Shown: in pieces, positions 31,626 through 33,413 of the stretch
How positions within the stretch are numbered: the stretch's first letter is position 1
How the letters are laid out: every line of letters starts with the position of its first letter
Translations under genes and position numbers: made by a program
Notes under the pieces: generated by a model
What the model saw: the letters and a program-made list of their open reading frames with translations, nothing else
What the model was told of the DNA's origin: nothing
Database searches by the model: none
Source: CAZGVW01 sp964529265
Lineage (GTDB): Bacteria; Planctomycetota; Phycisphaerae; Phycisphaerales; UBA1924
DNA: 33,413 nt
NCBI GenBank assembly: GCA_964529265.1
Contig: CAZGVW010000273.1
Coordinates: 1 to 33,413, forward strand
Reading direction: 5' to 3'

Positions 31626-33029
31626 TCAGGACAGCAAAGCCGCGAACGCGCCGTCGCTGTACGCCTCCGGCGGCTCCCCCGGCCCCCCCGAAGGCGCCCG
31701 CGTGTTCACGCGCGAAGCGCTCAGACTGTGCCACCGCGACGCCCACTCCACCTGCCGCTCGTTCTCGCGCGGATCGAGACTGCACGTCGAATACAGAATC
31801 ATCCCTCGATCGTTCCCGCCGCCCCCCCGATGCAGCAGCCGCAGCGCATCCGCCATGATCTGCCGCTGCATCGCCGTCAGTTCGTTCGTCTTCTCCTCGC
31901 TCACGCGATACCGCGCCTCCACCCGCCGCGCCAGCACCCCCGTGTTCGAGCACGGCGCATCAATCAACACCAGGTTCGCCTTCCCGTTCCACTCCTCGAG
32001 TTCCCCGAACCCCACCACGCGCACCCGCTCATGCCCACCGAACGCCTCCGCCAGCGCCCGATGTCGCTCCGCGTCAATGTCCGTGGCCACGATCTCCGCG
32101 CCCGGAAACGTGTGCGCCAACTGCCGCGTCTTCGTCCCCCGCCCCGCGCACACGTCCACCACCACCCGGGGCTTCAAGTCCGTCACCGACATCACCGCCA
32201 GCGACGACGCCGGATCCTGCGCCCACACATCGTCCCGCTCCCGCAGCAGACGCGTCAGCGCCGCGTGCGACCCCAGAAACACGTGATGCCCCGGCGCCAT
32301 GTGCGGCCGTATCTCAAACCGCTCCGCCTCCGCCCCCTCTCCATTCCCAACCACCGGCGCCCGCGCATGAAGCGTGTTCAGAATCACCGGCGGCTGCGCC
32401 AGCCCGTGCAGCGCCAGCCGACGCGCCTCGCGCATCGAGATCGTCCGCGCCCACGTCCGCAGCAACTCCACCGGATGACTCGTCGCCGCCGCCAGCCGCT
32501 CCAACGGATCAACCGGCAGCGCCTCCCGCGTCAAAACCAGCGCCCGCCCGTCCGAAAGCGGCAGCTCATCCCGCTTGTCGCTCCACCGCTCGCGGAACTG
32601 TTTCTCCTCCGCCTCCCCATGCAGCGCCAGTTGACACACCTGCCGCAGCGCCGCGTTCACCAGCCCCCCCGCGCCCGGCCGCACCGCCGTCTTCACCCAC
32701 TCCACCGATTCATTCACCGCCGCCCGCGCCGGAATCCGCTCCATGAACAGAATCTGCGCCGCCCCCACCAGCAGCGCCGCCCTGATCCGCTCCTGCAACT
32801 CCTCGAACGGCCTCTTCAGCGCCGCCGCGGCCAGCACGCCCTCCAGCGTCAACCACCGACGCACCACCGCGTCATAGATCGCATGCGCCAGCGCCGCGTC
32901 CCGCGCCTCCAGATGCCCCGTCTCGATCGGCGACAGGTCCAGATCCGGAAACCGCTTCGCCTGCCGCGAGATTCGCCGAAACACCACCTCGCGCGCGCTC
33001 AAATCCCGCTTTTCAGCAACCCGCTTCAC
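31626..33029 (-). CDS. rsmB: 16S rRNA (cytosine-C5) methyltransferase RsmB-type
   Basis: The enzyme methylates C967-equivalent cytosine of 16S rRNA using S-adenosylmethionine. An N-terminal NusB-like helical domain spans about residues 1-150 (SAREVVFRRI ... AAVNESVEWVK). The SAM-dependent domain follows, with VDVCAGRGTKTRQLA as motif I. Two cysteines are expected: Cys360 in the motif IV sequence DAPCSNTGVL, and Cys416 in the motif VI sequence YSTCSLDPREN. Both are present, so it should be active. Its 467 residues compare with about 430 usual. The C-terminal tail is shorter than in E. coli and ends in DGAFAALLS. The start is a GTG with TAGACT 7 bases upstream and no ribosome site. Confidence 0.93.
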   Translation of the reverse strand: MKRVAEKRDLSAREVVFRRISRQAKRFPDLDLSPIETGHLEARDAALAHAIYDAVVRRWLTLEGVLAAAALKRPFEELQERIRAALLVGAAQILFMERIPARAAVNESVEWVKTAVRPGAGGLVNAALRQVCQLALHGEAEEKQFRERWSDKRDELPLSDGRALVLTREALPVDPLERLAAATSHPVELLRTWARTISMREARRLALHGLAQPPVILNTLHARAPVVGNGEGAEAERFEIRPHMAPGHHVFLGSHAALTRLLRERDDVWAQDPASSLAVMSVTDLKPRVVVDVCAGRGTKTRQLAHTFPGAEIVATDIDAERHRALAEAFGGHERVRVVGFGELEEWNGKANLVLIDAPCSNTGVLARRVEARYRVSEEKTNELTAMQRQIMADALRLLHRGGGGNDRGMILYSTCSLDPRENERQVEWASRWHSLSASRVNTRAPSGGPGEPPEAYSDGAFAALLS

Positions 33030-33035
33030 CCACCG

Positions 33036-33041
33036 AGTCTA
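33036..33041 (-). promoter_or_regulatory. TAGACT -10-like box before rsmB
   Basis: TAGACT on the minus strand lies 7 bases before the GTG start, which would put the transcript start almost exactly on the start codon. A -35 is not visible. Confidence 0.3.
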
Positions 33042-33080
33042 CACACCCGCGCACCCCCCCGGGTTCTCCTCTCTTCCTCC

Positions 33081-33141
33081 CCGTATTCCGTATTCCGTAT
33101 TCCTGTCTTCCCCCGTCTACCGCCTACCGCCTACCGTCTCC
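33081..33141. repeat. Heptamer tandem repeats (CCGTATT x3 and CGCCTAC type x4)
   Basis: CCGTATT is repeated exactly three times at 33081-33101. Then CGTCTAC, CGCCTAC, CGCCTAC, CGTCTCC follow at 33114-33141. Inverted, the second group matches the repeats at 981 and 3190. The gap 33030-33230 holds nothing else but these and the next repeat. Confidence 0.75.
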
Positions 33142-33159
33142 CCCCACATTCCACATTCT

Positions 33160-33243
33160 ACCTACCACATTCCCCTCTACCCACCTACCACATTCCCCTC
33201 TACCCACCTACCACATACCCCACAACCCACCTACCCCATCCCC
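33160..33243. repeat. 23-base tandem repeat running into the aldehyde dehydrogenase stop
   Basis: Units beginning ACCTACCACATT lie at 33160-33182 and 33183-33205 (identical), 33206-33228 (diverged) and 33229-33243 (partial). The last one contains the stop codon of the aldehyde dehydrogenase gene. They are related to the heptamer family by their CTACC cores. Confidence 0.75.
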
Positions 33244-33413
33244 ACACTCACATACTTCACCTCCAGAAACTCCTCCACGCCCCACTTCCCGCCCTCGCGC
33301 CCGATCCCCGATTGCTTGAGCCCCCCGAACGGCGCCTGCGCCGCCGAGGGCAGCGCATCGTTCGCCCCCACCACGCCATACTCCAGCGCCTCCGCCACGC
33401 GCATCAGCCGCGA
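33231..33413 (-). CDS. Aldehyde dehydrogenase C-terminus (succinate-semialdehyde type), partial
   Basis: Only the last 60 codons are inside the window; the 5' part lies beyond position 33413. The segment has the conserved end of the NAD(P)-dependent aldehyde dehydrogenase family: RVAEALEYGVVGANDALPS, then APFGGLKQSGIGREGGKWGV, then EEFLEVKYVSVG. This pattern is closest to succinate-semialdehyde dehydrogenase (GabD), but the catalytic Cys and Glu are outside the window, so the substrate is inferred. The gene ends inside the 23-base tandem repeat. Confidence 0.85.
   Translation of the reverse strand, partial: SRLMRVAEALEYGVVGANDALPSAAQAPFGGLKQSGIGREGGKWGVEEFLEVKYVSVGMG

Noticed and set aside
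1..33413. tRNA genes, prophage, insertion sequences, toxin-antitoxin or defence islands
   Set aside because: I scanned for cloverleaf T-arms with CCA ends, transposases, integrases and small paired toxin genes and found none that I could support. A dedicated tRNAscan-SE run would be more reliable than my reading.

Overview
The window is GC-rich bacterial chromosome, densely coded on both strands, with about 26 protein genes. It has no rRNA, no recognisable tRNA, no CRISPR array, no phage module and no transposase. Gene content (dnaG followed by a primary sigma factor, a second sigma-70 factor, UVR-domain protein, full-length HrpA, ispA-dxs-nadK, PPK2, SulP), the very high GC and the many planctomycete-like hypothetical proteins suggest Planctomycetota, perhaps class Phycisphaerae. 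This is inference; no marker here settles the taxonomy.

Layout. 1-53 is a copy of an interspersed palindromic element. 88-3567 (minus) holds a hypothetical protein, a DUF418/YeiB membrane protein overlapping a HAD phosphatase, and an acylphosphatase. 4022-7980 (plus) is a dnaG-rpoD pair, a macromolecular-synthesis operon without rpsU. 8021-8830 (minus) is a UVR-domain protein and 9300-10238 (plus) a second sigma-70 factor. 10235-14272 (minus) is hrpA. 14373-18199 (minus) holds a small TPR protein, a RarD-type exporter bracketed by two clusters of the palindromic element, and an ABC transporter. 18303-20451 (minus) is serS and a probable lipoprotein with an intradiol dioxygenase fold. 20452-21054 is a 603-base gap that looks like a structured non-coding RNA gene. 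21055-25861 (minus) is nadK, dxs, ispA (isoprenoid precursor synthesis) and a YHS-like hypothetical protein. 25976-29409 (minus) is a SulP transporter, a class II glutamine amidotransferase and PPK2. 29604-30332 (plus) is a TolQ/ExbB-type channel protein. 30382-33029 (minus) is an RRM RNA-binding protein, a PtsN-like IIA protein and rsmB. The window ends in the C-terminus of an aldehyde dehydrogenase of the GabD type.

How the parts work together. Information processing dominates: primase, two sigma factors, an RNA helicase, SerRS, an rRNA methylase and an RRM protein. The isoprenoid block is a recognisable operon order (ispA-dxs-nadK): prenyl chain elongation, the first MEP-pathway enzyme, and NADP supply.

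Most notable observations: (1) the 20555-21040 minus-strand structured RNA, with at least a dozen hairpins, repeated sequence modules and a textbook intrinsic terminator, which matches no RNA class I recognise; (2) a reversal of strand GC skew and of G-ending versus C-ending codon choice inside hrpA near 11.8 kb, independent of gene orientation and suggestive of a replication terminus; (3) a recurrent TANNNT hexamer 7-11 bases before the start codon of seven genes that lack a Shine-Dalgarno sequence, suggesting leaderless transcripts; (4) two repeat families, a two-hairpin REPIN-like element and a heptamer tandem repeat (CTACCGC type), both confined to gaps.
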